From assembly GCF_007992455.1 (NCBI RefSeq), contig NZ_BKAH01000001.1, positions 62,001 to 126,000 of the forward strand: 64,000 nucleotides of DNA. Reading direction: 5' to 3'. The notes below the pieces were generated by a model. The model worked only from the letters and a program-made list of their open reading frames with translations, searched no databases and was not told where the DNA came from. Positions 27,500 through 36,286 of this stretch are shown here, in pieces. The position numbers were made by a program, and so were the translations under genes. Each line of letters begins with the position of its first letter. Position 1 is the first letter of the stretch. This stretch comes from Microbacterium saccharophilum (GTDB taxonomy: Bacteria > Actinomycetota > Actinomycetes > Actinomycetales > Microbacteriaceae).

Positions 27500-28870
27500 T
27501 TATCCGATGACGTCGAAGTCGGCGCCGACGGCGGCGAGCTTGTCGAGGAACTTCTCGTACCCGCGGCGGATGATCCCGATGTTGCGGACGGTCGACTGCC
27601 CCTCGGCCGCGAGGGCGGCGATCACGTAGCTGTACCCGCCACGGAGGTCGGGGACGACGACGTCGGCGCCGTGCAGCGGCGTCGGGCCGTTGATGACGGC
27701 GGCCTGCTCCAGTGCGCGGCGCGGGACGCGCCGGTCGGGGCTCGCGATGCCATCCGGGTGCACGACGATGTCGGCGCCCATCTGGACGAGCGCGCGGGTG
27801 AAGCCGAGCCGGTTCTCGTACACGGTCTCGTGGACGATGGACTCGCCCTCCGCCTGCGTCAGCGCGACGATGAGCGGCTGCTGCCAGTCGGTCATGAAGC
27901 CGGGGTGCACGTCGGTCTCCACGACGACGGGCCGCAGCGCCCCGCCCCGGCGGAAGCGGATGCCGTCCTCGGCGATGTCGAAGTCGCCGCCGGCCTTGCG
28001 GAACACGTTGAGGAAGGTCAGCATCTCCTGCTGCTTGGCCCCGCCGACGAAGATGTCGCCGTCGGTGGCCAGCGCTGCGCACGCCCAGGAGGCGGCCTCG
28101 TTGCGGTCGAAGATGCAGCGGTGGTCGTAGCCGCGGAGCGAATCGACGCCCTCGATGAAGATGACGCGGTTGGGCTCGTAGGAGATGATGGCGCCCATCT
28201 TCTGCAGCACCGCGATGAGGTCCATGATCTCGGGCTCGATGGCGGCGTTGCGCAGCTCCGTCGTGCCCTTGGCGCGCACCGCCGTCAGCAGCACCTGCTC
28301 CGTCGCCCCGACGCTCGGGTACGGCAGCTCGATGTCGGCGCCGCGGAGCCCCTCGGGTGCGGAGAGGCGGATGCCGCTCGGCAGCTTCTCCACGATCGCG
28401 CCGAAGGCGCGCAGGGCATCGAGGTGGAAGTCGATGGGACGGTCGCCGATGCGGCAGCCGCCGAGGTCGGGGATGAACGCCTGGCCGAGCAGGTGCAGCA
28501 GCGGCCCGCAGAACAGGATGGGGATGCGGGAGGCACCGGCGTGGGCGTCGATCTCCTCCATGTGCGCCGAGACGGCGCCGCGCGGGTCGAGCCGGAGGAC
28601 GCCCTCGCCGTCGTCCTCGACGGTCACGCCGTGGACCTCCAGGAGCGAGCGGACCACCTGCACGTCGCTGATGTCCGGGACGTCGCGGAGGACGCTGACG
28701 TCCTCCCCGAGGAGGGCGGCGACCATCGCCTTCGTCGCGAGGTTCTTCGCGCCCTTGACGTCGACACGACCGGTGAGCGGTCGGCCGCCCCGGATCGAGA
28801 GGACCTCTCCGAGCTCGCTGTCCCCGTCCCCGGGGTTCGGCGTCGCCGACGCACTCAGCAGTGTGTTCAT
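27500..28870 (-). CDS. murA: UDP-N-acetylglucosamine 1-carboxyvinyltransferase
   Basis: First committed step of peptidoglycan synthesis, transferring enolpyruvate from PEP to UDP-GlcNAc. EPSP-synthase fold: GGRPLTGRVDVKGAKNLATK near residue 28, and the fosfomycin-target loop DLGGCRIGDRPIDFHL with Cys at about 139. The C-terminal half has DFDIAEDGIRFRRGG and DWQQPLIVALTQAEG. It is 456 residues, longer than the usual roughly 420 because of an N-terminal extension (residues 1-22). The active-site cysteine predicts fosfomycin sensitivity at the enzyme level. Same strand as leuD, plsC, gpsA and ddl. Confidence 0.94.
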   Translation of the reverse strand: MNTLLSASATPNPGDGDSELGEVLSIRGGRPLTGRVDVKGAKNLATKAMVAALLGEDVSVLRDVPDISDVQVVRSLLEVHGVTVEDDGEGVLRLDPRGAVSAHMEEIDAHAGASRIPILFCGPLLHLLGQAFIPDLGGCRIGDRPIDFHLDALRAFGAIVEKLPSGIRLSAPEGLRGADIELPYPSVGATEQVLLTAVRAKGTTELRNAAIEPEIMDLIAVLQKMGAIISYEPNRVIFIEGVDSLRGYDHRCIFDRNEAASWACAALATDGDIFVGGAKQQEMLTFLNVFRKAGGDFDIAEDGIRFRRGGALRPVVVETDVHPGFMTDWQQPLIVALTQAEGESIVHETVYENRLGFTRALVQMGADIVVHPDGIASPDRRVPRRALEQAAVINGPTPLHGADVVVPDLRGGYSYVIAALAAEGQSTVRNIGIIRRGYEKFLDKLAAVGADFDVIG

Positions 28871-28939
28871 CCGGTGGACCTCACTTGTTGTTCGAGGGAA
28901 CTCGGCCGCGTCCGCAGGATGTGGGACGGGCTGTTCGGG

Positions 28940-29536
28940 CTACGGGACGGGGATCGTCCGCGGCCGCCACGCCTCACGGCGCGCCTCGAACTGCGAGATC
29001 TTCTCTTCGTTGCGCAGTGTGAGCCCGATGTCGTCGAGTCCCTCGAGGAGCCGCCACCTAGTGTAATCGTCGATGTCGAAAGCGACTCGGAGATCGCCGA
29101 TAACGGCGGTGCGCTCCTGCAGGTCGACCGTCATCCGGGCGCCCGGGTCGGCATCCACGGCCGCCCAGATCGCCTCCAGGTCGGCGTCCCCGATGACCCC
29201 CGTGACGAGCCCCTGCTTGCCCGCGTTGCCGCGGAAGATGTCGGCGAACTTGGGGCTGAGGACCACCCGGAACCCGTAGTCGCGGAGCGCCCACACGGCG
29301 TGCTCCCGACTCGAGCCGGTGCCGAAGTCCGGCCCGGCGACGAGGACCGACGCGCCGGCGTAGGCGGGCTGGTTCAGGATGAAGTCGGGGTCCTGCCGCC
29401 AGTTGGCGAACAGGGCGTCCTCGAACCCGGTCTTCGTGACCCGCTTGAGGTACACGGCCGGGATGATCTGATCGGTGTCGACGGCCGAGCGCTTCAGCGG
29501 CAGGACGACACCGGTGTGCGTGGTGAACTTCTCCAT
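28940..29536 (-). CDS. leuD: 3-isopropylmalate dehydratase small subunit
   Basis: Small subunit of isopropylmalate isomerase in leucine synthesis. The swivel-domain signature [20 protein letters not shown] is at residues 20-39, and [20 protein letters not shown] near 78 is the aconitase-family substrate loop. Length is 198 residues. It starts one base after leuC and partners with it. Expression is probably set by the leucine attenuator ahead of leuC. Confidence 0.96.
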   Translation of the reverse strand: MEKFTTHTGVVLPLKRSAVDTDQIIPAVYLKRVTKTGFEDALFANWRQDPDFILNQPAYAGASVLVAGPDFGTGSSREHAVWALRDYGFRVVLSPKFADIFRGNAGKQGLVTGVIGDADLEAIWAAVDADPGARMTVDLQERTAVIGDLRVAFDIDDYTRWRLLEGLDDIGLTLRNEEKISQFEARREAWRPRTIPVP

Positions 29537-29537
29537 G

Positions 29538-30983
29538 TCAGGCCTCCGCTGCGGTCAGGACGGGCAGGTCGCTGGGGCTCGCGAGCCGGCCGAGGACGGC
29601 CGTGGCCGCGGCGACGAGGGGCGAGACGAGGTGTGTGCGACCGCCCTTGCCCTGCCGGCCCTCGAAGTTGCGGTTGCTCGTGGAGGCGCAGCGCTCCCCC
29701 GGTGCCAGCTGGTCGGGGTTCATGCCGAGGCACATGGAGCAGCCGGCGAAGCGCCATTCGGCGCCGAAGTCGGTGAACACCTTGTCCAGGCCCTCCACCT
29801 CGGCCTCCAGGCGCACGCGCGCCGACCCGGGCACGACCATGACGCGGACGCCGTCCGCCTTGGTCCGTCCGCGGATGATCGAGGCGAACTGGCGCAGGTC
29901 TTCGATGCGGCTGTTGGTGCACGAGCCCATGAACACGGCATCCACGGGCACCTCCTTCAACGGGGTGCCGGCGACGAGGTCCATGTACTCCAGCGCCCGC
30001 TGCGCGGCGACCCGCTCGTTGGGGTCGGCGAAGTCCTCCGGCGCCGGCACGACGCCGGACAGCGACACGCCCTGACCCGGGTTGGTGCCCCACGTGACGA
30101 AGGGCTCCAGCTCGTCGGCGTCGAGGAAGACCTCCGCATCGTAGACGGCGCCCTCGTCCGAGGGGAGCGTCCGCCAGTACGCGACGGCGTCGTCCCAGTC
30201 GGCACCGGCCGGCGCGTGCGGGCGGCCCTTGAGGTACGCGAAGGTCGTGTCGTCCGGGGCGACCATGCCGGCGCGCGCGCCGGCCTCGATCGACATGTTG
30301 CAGATCGTCATGCGCCCCTCCATGGAGAGGGCTCTGATCGCGGAGCCGCGGAACTCCAGGACGTAGCCCTGGCCGCCGTTCGTGCCGATCTTCGCGATGA
30401 CGGCGAGGATGACGTCCTTCGCCGAGACACCGGGCTTGACCGTCCCCTCGACCGTGATCGCCATGGTCTTGAACGGCTTCAGGGGCAGCGTCTGGGTCGC
30501 GAGGACGTGCTCGACCTCGCTCGTGCCGATGCCGAACGCCATGGCGCCGAACGCGCCGTGCGTCGAGGTGTGCGAGTCGCCGCACACGACCGTGATTCCC
30601 GGCATCGTGAGCCCCAGCTGCGGGCCGACGACGTGGACGATGCCCTGCTCCTTGTCGCCGAGCGAGTGCAGCCGAACCCCGAACTCGGCGGCGTTGCGGC
30701 GCAGCGTCTCGATCTGGGTCCGGCTCGTGAGGTCGGCGATCGGCTTGTCGATGTCGAGCGTCGGCGTGTTGTGGTCCTCGGTCGCGATCGTGAGGTCGAG
30801 GCGCCGCACCGGCCGCCCCTCGGCGCGGAGGCCGTCGAAGGCCTGCGGGCTCGTCACCTCGTGCACGAGGTGCAGGTCGATGTAGATGAGGTCGGGCTCA
30901 CCGCCCTCGCCTTTGACGACGAGGTGGTCGTCCCAGACCTTTTCGGCCAGGGTGCGAGGACGATCGGGAATCGCAGTGCTCAT
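29538..30983 (-). CDS. leuC: 3-isopropylmalate dehydratase large subunit
   Basis: Aconitase-family [4Fe-4S] subunit that isomerises 2- to 3-isopropylmalate. Iron-sulfur ligands are Cys in [16 protein letters not shown] near residue 350 and the pair in [13 protein letters not shown] near 410. Substrate motifs include [16 protein letters not shown]. Length is 481 residues. An in-frame ATG 42 bases upstream exists, but conservation supports the ATG at 30983. A 108-base leader upstream holds a Leu-rich leader peptide and a hairpin, so leuCD is likely controlled by leucyl-tRNA supply. Confidence 0.96.
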   Translation of the reverse strand: MSTAIPDRPRTLAEKVWDDHLVVKGEGGEPDLIYIDLHLVHEVTSPQAFDGLRAEGRPVRRLDLTIATEDHNTPTLDIDKPIADLTSRTQIETLRRNAAEFGVRLHSLGDKEQGIVHVVGPQLGLTMPGITVVCGDSHTSTHGAFGAMAFGIGTSEVEHVLATQTLPLKPFKTMAITVEGTVKPGVSAKDVILAVIAKIGTNGGQGYVLEFRGSAIRALSMEGRMTICNMSIEAGARAGMVAPDDTTFAYLKGRPHAPAGADWDDAVAYWRTLPSDEGAVYDAEVFLDADELEPFVTWGTNPGQGVSLSGVVPAPEDFADPNERVAAQRALEYMDLVAGTPLKEVPVDAVFMGSCTNSRIEDLRQFASIIRGRTKADGVRVMVVPGSARVRLEAEVEGLDKVFTDFGAEWRFAGCSMCLGMNPDQLAPGERCASTSNRNFEGRQGKGGRTHLVSPLVAAATAVLGRLASPSDLPVLTAAEA

Positions 30984-31026
30984 GGTGTCTCGTTCTCCAG
31001 AAAGGGGATCACGCCCGCGACTCACT

Positions 31027-31065
31027 CCGCGACGAGGACGGGCTCAGAACGAGGTCTCGTCGCGG
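31027..31065 (-). terminator. Attenuator-like hairpin in the leuCD leader
   Basis: A perfect 10-base inverted repeat, CCGCGACGAG (31027-31036) and CTCGTCGCGG (31056-31065), with a 19-base loop containing the leader-peptide stop codon. On the minus-strand RNA its 5' arm overlaps the end of the leader peptide coding region, right after the leucine codons, so a ribosome stalled there would change folding. It has no clear U tract and may act on translation or through Rho. Confidence 0.6.
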
Positions 31066-31094
31066 CCGCTAAGGAGGAGGCGAGTGATCCGCAC
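31044..31094 (-). CDS. leuL: Leucine-operon leader peptide (Leu-Leu-Leu)
   Basis: A GTG-initiated 16-codon frame encodes MRITRLLLSGRDETSF, with three consecutive leucine codons at positions 6-8. It ends 60 bases before leuC. Leader peptides with leucine runs and following Arg-Asp residues precede leu genes in many actinobacteria, where ribosome stalling at Leu codons senses leucyl-tRNA charging. The start codon is six bases from a TAATCT -10 box, so the message may be leaderless. Confidence 0.75.
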   Translation of the reverse strand: MRITRLLLSGRDETSF

Positions 31095-31100
31095 GCGGCC

Positions 31101-31106
31101 AGATTA
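31101..31106 (-). promoter_or_regulatory. Predicted -10 box of the leu leader
   Basis: TAATCT on the minus strand, six bases before the leader GTG. No convincing -35 is seen 16-19 bases further upstream. Transcription would begin at or next to the GTG. Confidence 0.5.
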
Positions 31107-31218
31107 CCACCGCGCGACCGGGCGCCCGCCCCGGCCCGGGCGTAACACCGCGTCGCAATCGCGGGTTCCGCAGGCGGCGGCGTGCGACGCTGAGGGCCGG
31201 AAGCAACGGGAGGACGCT

Positions 31219-32550
31219 GTGGGAGCGGGAACGGACGCCGGGTTCACGACGCGGCAGGTGCACATCGGGTCGGATGCCGTCCCCGCCACGCCGCGGGCCC
31301 TTCCGATCCACCTGACGGCGGGCTTCACGTTCGGCTCGTTCGACGACGCCGCCGCGCACTTCGGGGTCGGTGACGGCTTCGGCTACACCCGCACCGGCAA
31401 CCCGACGGTGGATGCCGTGGAACGCAAGCTCGCCTCCCTCGAGGGCGGCGCCGAGGCGCTGCTGCTGGCCAGCGGCCAGGCGGCGCTCACGGTCGCCCTG
31501 CTGGGGCTCGTGGCCGCGGGCGAGCACATCGTCAGCTCGACGCACATCTACGAGGGCTCCCGCGGTCTGCTGCTGGACAACTTCGCCCGGCTCGGGATCA
31601 CCGTGGACTTCGTCGACGACATCGCCGACCCGGACGCCTGGCGGCGCGCCATCCGCCCCACGACGCGCGCGCTGCTGGCGGAGTCGATCGCGAATGCGCG
31701 CAACGACGTCCTCGACATCGCCGCGGTGGCGGCCGTCGGCGACGAGCACGGCATCCCGCTCGTCGTGGACAACACGTTCGCGACGCCCTATCTCGTGCGA
31801 CCTCTCGAGCACGGCGCCGCCGTCGTCGTGCACTCGGCGAGCAAGTTCCTGGCCGGCCAGGGGGCGGTGCTCGGCGGCGTCGTCGTCGACGACGGCCGCT
31901 TCGACGCCGCCACGGCCGCCGGACGCTTCCCGCACCTGACGGATGCCGCATCCGGCCCCAGCCTGTGGGAGCGGCACGGCGGACGGGCCCGCATCGCGTA
32001 CCTGCGGGAGAGCGTCGCGCCTCGCTTCGGACCGACCCCCTCTCCGCTGAACGCCTTCCTCATCGGACAGGGGGTGGAGACGCTGAGCCTGCGCGTGCAG
32101 CGGCAGAGCGAGAACGCGCTCGCCGTCGCCCGGTGGCTCCAGGGCCGGCCGGAGGTCGCCCGCGTCGACCACGCCGGACTCGCGTCGCACCCGACGCACG
32201 ACACGGCACGCCGGTACCTCCGCGGCGGCTTCGGCTCGGTCTTCACGGTCACGCTCCGCGGCGGACTGCCCGCGGCGCGGACGGTCGTCGACGGCCTGCG
32301 CGTCATCACGCACATGACGCACCTGGGTGATGTCCGCTCGCTCGTGCTGCACCCCGCATCGACGAGCCACACCCACCGCACGGCGGCGCAGCAGCGCGCG
32401 CACGGCGTGGAGCCGGGGACGCTCCGACTGTCGATCGGGATCGAGGACGTCGACGACCTCATCGCCGACCTCGGCCGGGCGCTCGACGCCGTCTCCGCGA
32501 CCGGAGCGGAGCCCGTCCCGGCGGACCGCGCGGATCCGGTGGTCGCGTGA
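31219..32550 (+). CDS. O-acetylhomoserine/O-succinylhomoserine sulfhydrylase-family PLP enzyme
   Basis: Cys/Met-metabolism PLP enzyme of 443 residues. Landmarks are FGYTRTGNPTVDAVERKLA near residue 53, LPLVVDNTFATPYL-like substrate loop near 180, and the PLP lysine in VVVHSASKFLAGQGAVLGG near 207. It most resembles O-acetylhomoserine aminocarboxypropyltransferase (MetY), which uses sulfide to make homocysteine. The related cystathionine enzymes cannot be fully excluded. The GTG at 31219 follows GGGAGGA with good spacing. Its stop overlaps the start of an FMN monooxygenase gene, suggesting a sulfur-scavenging pair. It is divergent from the leu leader. Confidence 0.82.
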   Translation: MGAGTDAGFTTRQVHIGSDAVPATPRALPIHLTAGFTFGSFDDAAAHFGVGDGFGYTRTGNPTVDAVERKLASLEGGAEALLLASGQAALTVALLGLVAAGEHIVSSTHIYEGSRGLLLDNFARLGITVDFVDDIADPDAWRRAIRPTTRALLAESIANARNDVLDIAAVAAVGDEHGIPLVVDNTFATPYLVRPLEHGAAVVVHSASKFLAGQGAVLGGVVVDDGRFDAATAAGRFPHLTDAASGPSLWERHGGRARIAYLRESVAPRFGPTPSPLNAFLIGQGVETLSLRVQRQSENALAVARWLQGRPEVARVDHAGLASHPTHDTARRYLRGGFGSVFTVTLRGGLPAARTVVDGLRVITHMTHLGDVRSLVLHPASTSHTHRTAAQQRAHGVEPGTLRLSIGIEDVDDLIADLGRALDAVSATGAEPVPADRADPVVA

Positions 32551-33860
32551 GCCGTCTCCAGCACTTCGGATGGTTCCTCGCGCGGGGTTTCGGACCGCAC
32601 GGCTGGGGGCATCCGTACCTCGACTGGAACTACCGCTGGACCGAGCCCACGCTCTACCAGGATGCCGTCCGCGCCCTCGAGCAGGCCGGCTTCGACCTCC
32701 TCATCATCGAGGACGCGCCCTCGCTCGGCTCCGCGGAGACGATCGACCTCCGCGTGCGCCAGGCGTTCGGCGGCCCCAAGCTCGACCCGCTGCTCCTCGC
32801 GCCGTACCTCTTCGCCGCGACGCGGCACCTGGGGGTCGCGCCCACCGTCAACCCTGCGGCGTACCTGCCGTACACGGCGGCGCGCCAGTTCGCGACGCTG
32901 CAGCACCTGAGCGGGAACCGCCTCGGCCTGAACGTCGTCACCGACACCGGGAGCGCGCGGCACTTCGGCGCCGCGCCCCCGCTCGGCCACGACGCCGCGT
33001 ACGACCGCGCCGAGGAGTGGCTCGGGGGCATCCGGGACCTCTGGCGCAGCTGGCCGGACGACGCGCTCATCGCCGACCCGGCGCGCGGACGCTACGCCGA
33101 CGGGACCCGCCTGGAGGCCGTCCGCCACCGGGGCGAGCACTTCGCCTTCGACGGTCCGCTGAACTTCGTGCCGTTCACGGACGGCGAACCCGTCATCGTC
33201 TCCCCCGGCGGCTCGGGACGCGGACTGGGCTTCGCGGGCCACAACTCCGACATCCAGCTCGCCCTCGCACCCCTGGACGAATCCAGCATCCGCGCGTACC
33301 GGGCGAAGATCCACGACGCCGCGCGTGCGGCGGGCCGCCGGCCCGAGGATGTGAAGGTCCTCTTCGCGATCCAGCCGGTGCTCGTGTCCTCGCCGGAGGA
33401 GGCCGACCGGCTCGTCGCCGCCTCGGCGCACCCGGATGAGGCGACGCTGCGGCAGATCGCCGAACGTCAGTCCAGCGACCTGGAGACCGACCTCACGGCC
33501 CTGGACCTCGACGCGCCGCTGGATACGGCGGTGTTCGGCGAGCACGTGTCGCACGGCAGCATCCGACGACTCGTCGGCGCGCACGCCCCGGACGCGACGC
33601 TGCGCGAGATCCTGACGGCGCACGCCCGCCTCGGGCGGCTGAGCGACGGCAGCGGGTTCGTCGGCACGGCGGGCGAACTGGCCGACCGCATCGAGGAGCT
33701 CGGGACCTGGGGCAACGACGGCGTGCTGCTGTGGGGCGACCTGCACCCCGTCACGGTGCACCGGATGCTGGACGAGCTCGTGCCGATCCTCCGGCGGCGC
33801 GGCATCCTGCGTGCGGAGTACGCCGACGGCGGTCTGCGCGCGAACCTCCGCTCGTTCTGA
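32547..33860 (+). CDS. NtaA/SnaA/DszA-family FMN-dependent monooxygenase
   Basis: Luciferase-like flavin monooxygenase of 437 residues. Typical sequences are WFLARGFGPHGWGHPYLDWNY near the N-terminus, the barrel segment GNRLGLNVVTDTGSARHFG near residue 127, VIVSPGGSGRGLGFAGHNSD near 214, and DGVLLWGDLHP near the end. Family members use reduced FMN from a separate reductase to attack organosulfur compounds or chelators. The GTG overlaps the stop of the MetY-like gene, so the pair is coupled. I infer that it releases sulfite or sulfide precursors feeding that enzyme; the true substrate is unknown and no flavin reductase is adjacent. Confidence 0.82.
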   Translation: MSRLQHFGWFLARGFGPHGWGHPYLDWNYRWTEPTLYQDAVRALEQAGFDLLIIEDAPSLGSAETIDLRVRQAFGGPKLDPLLLAPYLFAATRHLGVAPTVNPAAYLPYTAARQFATLQHLSGNRLGLNVVTDTGSARHFGAAPPLGHDAAYDRAEEWLGGIRDLWRSWPDDALIADPARGRYADGTRLEAVRHRGEHFAFDGPLNFVPFTDGEPVIVSPGGSGRGLGFAGHNSDIQLALAPLDESSIRAYRAKIHDAARAAGRRPEDVKVLFAIQPVLVSSPEEADRLVAASAHPDEATLRQIAERQSSDLETDLTALDLDAPLDTAVFGEHVSHGSIRRLVGAHAPDATLREILTAHARLGRLSDGSGFVGTAGELADRIEELGTWGNDGVLLWGDLHPVTVHRMLDELVPILRRRGILRAEYADGGLRANLRSF

Positions 33861-33894
33861 CCACGCAGGCAGAGGCACCCCGGAACCGAACCAC

Positions 33895-33928
33895 GGGTGG
33901 GGGCCGGCCGGTCGACCGGCCCCCACCC
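33895..33928. terminator. GC-rich hairpin between convergent genes
   Basis: A perfect 13-base inverted repeat (arm GGGTGGGGGCCGG) with an eight-base loop lies between the convergent monooxygenase and osmolyte-binding protein genes. There is no U tract on either strand, so it would be a non-canonical actinobacterial terminator. Confidence 0.65.
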
Positions 33929-33935
33929 GCCGTCC

Positions 33936-34850
33936 TCAGTCCAGGCCGTTCTCCGCGAGCCACGCGCTCGCGATGTCCTCGGGCGACTTCTCGTCGACCT
34001 GGGACTGCACGTTCAGCGACACGAGTCCCTCGGGGGTGAGCGCCGCGCTGACGGCGTTGATGACATCGGCGATCTCCTCGGCGATGTCGGCGTTCACGAG
34101 CGGGACGACGTTGGAGGCGAGGAACAGCGCCTCGGGATCCTCGAGGACACGCAGCTTCTGCGTTTCGATGCGCGGGTCGGCGGTGAAGACGTTCGCCACG
34201 TTGACCGTGCCGGCCACGAGCTCCTCGACGGTCGTGTCGCCCGTTGCCTCGAAGGCGACGTCGACGCCGTAAGTCGCCTTGAGACCCTCGGGCCCGTACG
34301 GCCGCTCGGCGAGCTCGGGCGGGCCGCCGAGGGTCAGCGGCACGGAGACGTCCGCCAGGTCGGCGATCGTGGTGAGGTCGTTCTCCTCGGCGAAGGCCTC
34401 TGTGACGGTGTACGAGTCCTGGTCGCTGGCGGTCGACTGCTCGAGGACGGTGAGCCCCTCGGGAAGCGCGTCGACCAGGGCGCTGTACACGTCCTCGGGA
34501 CTGCGCGCCTCGGTCTCCGGGTCGTAGAACTGCAGCAGGTTGCCGCTGTACTCGGGGAACAGGTCGACCTCGCCGCTCTCCAGCGACGGCAGGTAGGCGT
34601 CACGCTGGCCGATGTTGAACGAGCGCTCGACCTCGAAGCCGGCGCCCTCCAGCGCCTGCGCGTAGATCTCCGCGACGATCTCGTTGGAGTAGTAGGCCTG
34701 CGAGCCGATGACGATCGCGTCGGTCTCGCCGCCGGGCGACGTGGTCTCCTCGGCGAGCGGATCGCTCGTCCCGCAGCCGGCGAGAGCCAGCGATGCGGTG
34801 AGGGCGAAGGTCGCGATGCCGAGCACGCGCTTCTTCCGTGCTGTGAACAT
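33936..34850 (-). CDS. Osmoprotectant ABC transporter, substrate-binding lipoprotein (OpuC/ProX type)
   Basis: Extracytoplasmic binding protein of 304 residues. The signal peptide (RVLGIATFALTASLALAGC) ends in a lipobox with Cys at about 25. The mature part has IVIGSQAYYSNEIVAEIYAQ near residue 46 and the family motif VDLFPEYSGNLLQFY near 96. Known relatives bind glycine betaine, choline or carnitine; the ligand here is not determined. It is the last gene of the ATPase-permease-permease-binding protein operon, 30 bases after the second permease. Confidence 0.88.
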   Translation of the reverse strand: MFTARKKRVLGIATFALTASLALAGCGTSDPLAEETTSPGGETDAIVIGSQAYYSNEIVAEIYAQALEGAGFEVERSFNIGQRDAYLPSLESGEVDLFPEYSGNLLQFYDPETEARSPEDVYSALVDALPEGLTVLEQSTASDQDSYTVTEAFAEENDLTTIADLADVSVPLTLGGPPELAERPYGPEGLKATYGVDVAFEATGDTTVEELVAGTVNVANVFTADPRIETQKLRVLEDPEALFLASNVVPLVNADIAEEIADVINAVSAALTPEGLVSLNVQSQVDEKSPEDIASAWLAENGLD

Positions 34851-34880
34851 GTGCGTCTCTCTCTTTCTGTGGTGATGGGG

Positions 34881-35600
34881 TCAGGCCGGAACCGGACGGC
34901 GCCGGGAGGTCTTCGGAGCGGAGTGGCGATCGGATGCCGCACGGACGCCCCGCGGGACGGCGAGCCGCTGCGTGAGGGCGAACAGGCCGTCGACGGCGAG
35001 GGCGAGTGCCGCGACGAGCAGCGCGCCCCCCAGCACCATGTCGAACCGGCGGAGCGGGAGGCCCGTGATGATGTACTGCCCCAGTCCCCCGACGTTCACG
35101 TAGGCGGCGAGCGTCACGGTCGCGATCACCTGCAGCGTCGCCGCACGGATGCCGCCCACGAGGAGCGGCAGTCCCAGCGGCACCTCGATGCGCCACAGCA
35201 CCTGCAACTCGGTCATCCCGACGGCGCGTCCGGCGTCGATCGTCGCCCGGTCTATCGCCTCGAACCCCGTGTAGGCGCCTGCCAGGAGCGACGGGATCGC
35301 GAGGAGCACGAAGGTGATGACGGCGGCCTCGGGCTTGTGCAGGACGCCGAGGAGGAGCACCAGCAGGATGATGAGCCCGAACGAGGGGACGGCCCGCGCA
35401 GCCCCGGAGAGGGCGACGACCGCGTCGCGCCCCCGGCCGGTGTGTCCGACGAGCCAGCCGATCGGGATGGCGATGGCGGCGGCGATGAGCACGGAGATGA
35501 CGGTGAGCAGCAGGTGCTGGCCGAGTGCCTCCGGGATCGAGTCCGACTTCGACCGGTCCCCGCTCAGCAGCCACGCGATGGCGTCGATGATGAGGTTCAT
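34881..35600 (-). CDS. Osmoprotectant ABC transporter permease (second)
   Basis: Integral membrane permease of 239 residues with about six hydrophobic segments. The binding-protein-dependent transport motif ATVTLAAYVNVGGLGQYI is near 165, and RAVPSFGLIILLVLLLGVL lies near 88. The C-terminus is basic. The ATG at 35600 overlaps the stop of the first permease as ATGA. Together the two permeases form the heteromeric channel typical of OpuC systems. Confidence 0.88.
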   Translation of the reverse strand: MNLIIDAIAWLLSGDRSKSDSIPEALGQHLLLTVISVLIAAAIAIPIGWLVGHTGRGRDAVVALSGAARAVPSFGLIILLVLLLGVLHKPEAAVITFVLLAIPSLLAGAYTGFEAIDRATIDAGRAVGMTELQVLWRIEVPLGLPLLVGGIRAATLQVIATVTLAAYVNVGGLGQYIITGLPLRRFDMVLGGALLVAALALAVDGLFALTQRLAVPRGVRAASDRHSAPKTSRRRPVPA

Positions 35601-36286
35601 GCCGTGACCTCCGCGCGGACGACTTCCCGCTGCGCCGAGATGCGGGACGTGGCCGTCCGCCGCGTCCAGGGCATGAGGAGGCGACCGAGCAGGACGAGGG
35701 CGAGGTCGATCAGGAGGGCGATGAGGCCCACCGCGACGAGACCCGCGACCACCTCCGGGATGATGCGGCGCTGCAGACCGTTCGTGAAGAGGTAGCCGAG
35801 GTTGGTGACACCGATGAGGATGCCGACGGTCGCGAGCGCCACGGTGCTGGCGGCGGTCACGCGCAGCCCCGCGAGGATGACCGGCCCGGACAGCGGCAGG
35901 TCGACGGCCCAGAACCGGCGCGCCGTGCCGTAGCCGACGGCAGTCGCCGCGAGGCGGACGTCGGGATCGACCGAGGCCAGCCCCTCCGCCACCGACCGCG
36001 TCAGCAGGGCCACGGCGTAGATCGTGAGCGCCGTGATGAGGTTCACCTCGCTCGTTGCGCTGATGCCGAACACGACCGGGAGGATGAACAGCAGCGCGAG
36101 GGAGGGGATCGTGTACAGGAGCCCCGTGATGCTGAGGATGGTCCCCCGAGCCGCGCGGTAGCGCCACGCCAGCCAGCCCAGCGGCAGGGAGACGAGGAGC
36201 CCGAACACGAGCGGCGGCACACTCTGCCGCACGTGCACGAGCGCGAGCTCGACGATCAGGTCGAGGTTGTCGAGGACCCAGTTCAC
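35597..36286 (-). CDS. Osmoprotectant ABC transporter permease (first)
   Basis: Permease of 229 residues starting MNWVLDNLDLIVELALVHVR. Hydrophobic helices begin with VPPLVFGLLVSLPLGWLAW. The conserved YTIPSLALLFILPVVFG is near residue 58 and ATVGILIGVTNLGYLF near 147. The start is GTG and overlaps the ATPase stop as GTGA. It is paralogous to the following permease in layout, though not closely in sequence. Confidence 0.88.
   Translation of the reverse strand: MNWVLDNLDLIVELALVHVRQSVPPLVFGLLVSLPLGWLAWRYRAARGTILSITGLLYTIPSLALLFILPVVFGISATSEVNLITALTIYAVALLTRSVAEGLASVDPDVRLAATAVGYGTARRFWAVDLPLSGPVILAGLRVTAASTVALATVGILIGVTNLGYLFTNGLQRRIIPEVVAGLVAVGLIALLIDLALVLLGRLLMPWTRRTATSRISAQREVVRAEVTA

Noticed and set aside
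26558..29776. A plus-strand frame of 1072 codons over gpsA, plsC, murA and leuD
   Set aside because: Antisense to four well-supported genes; composition is typical of a GC shadow.
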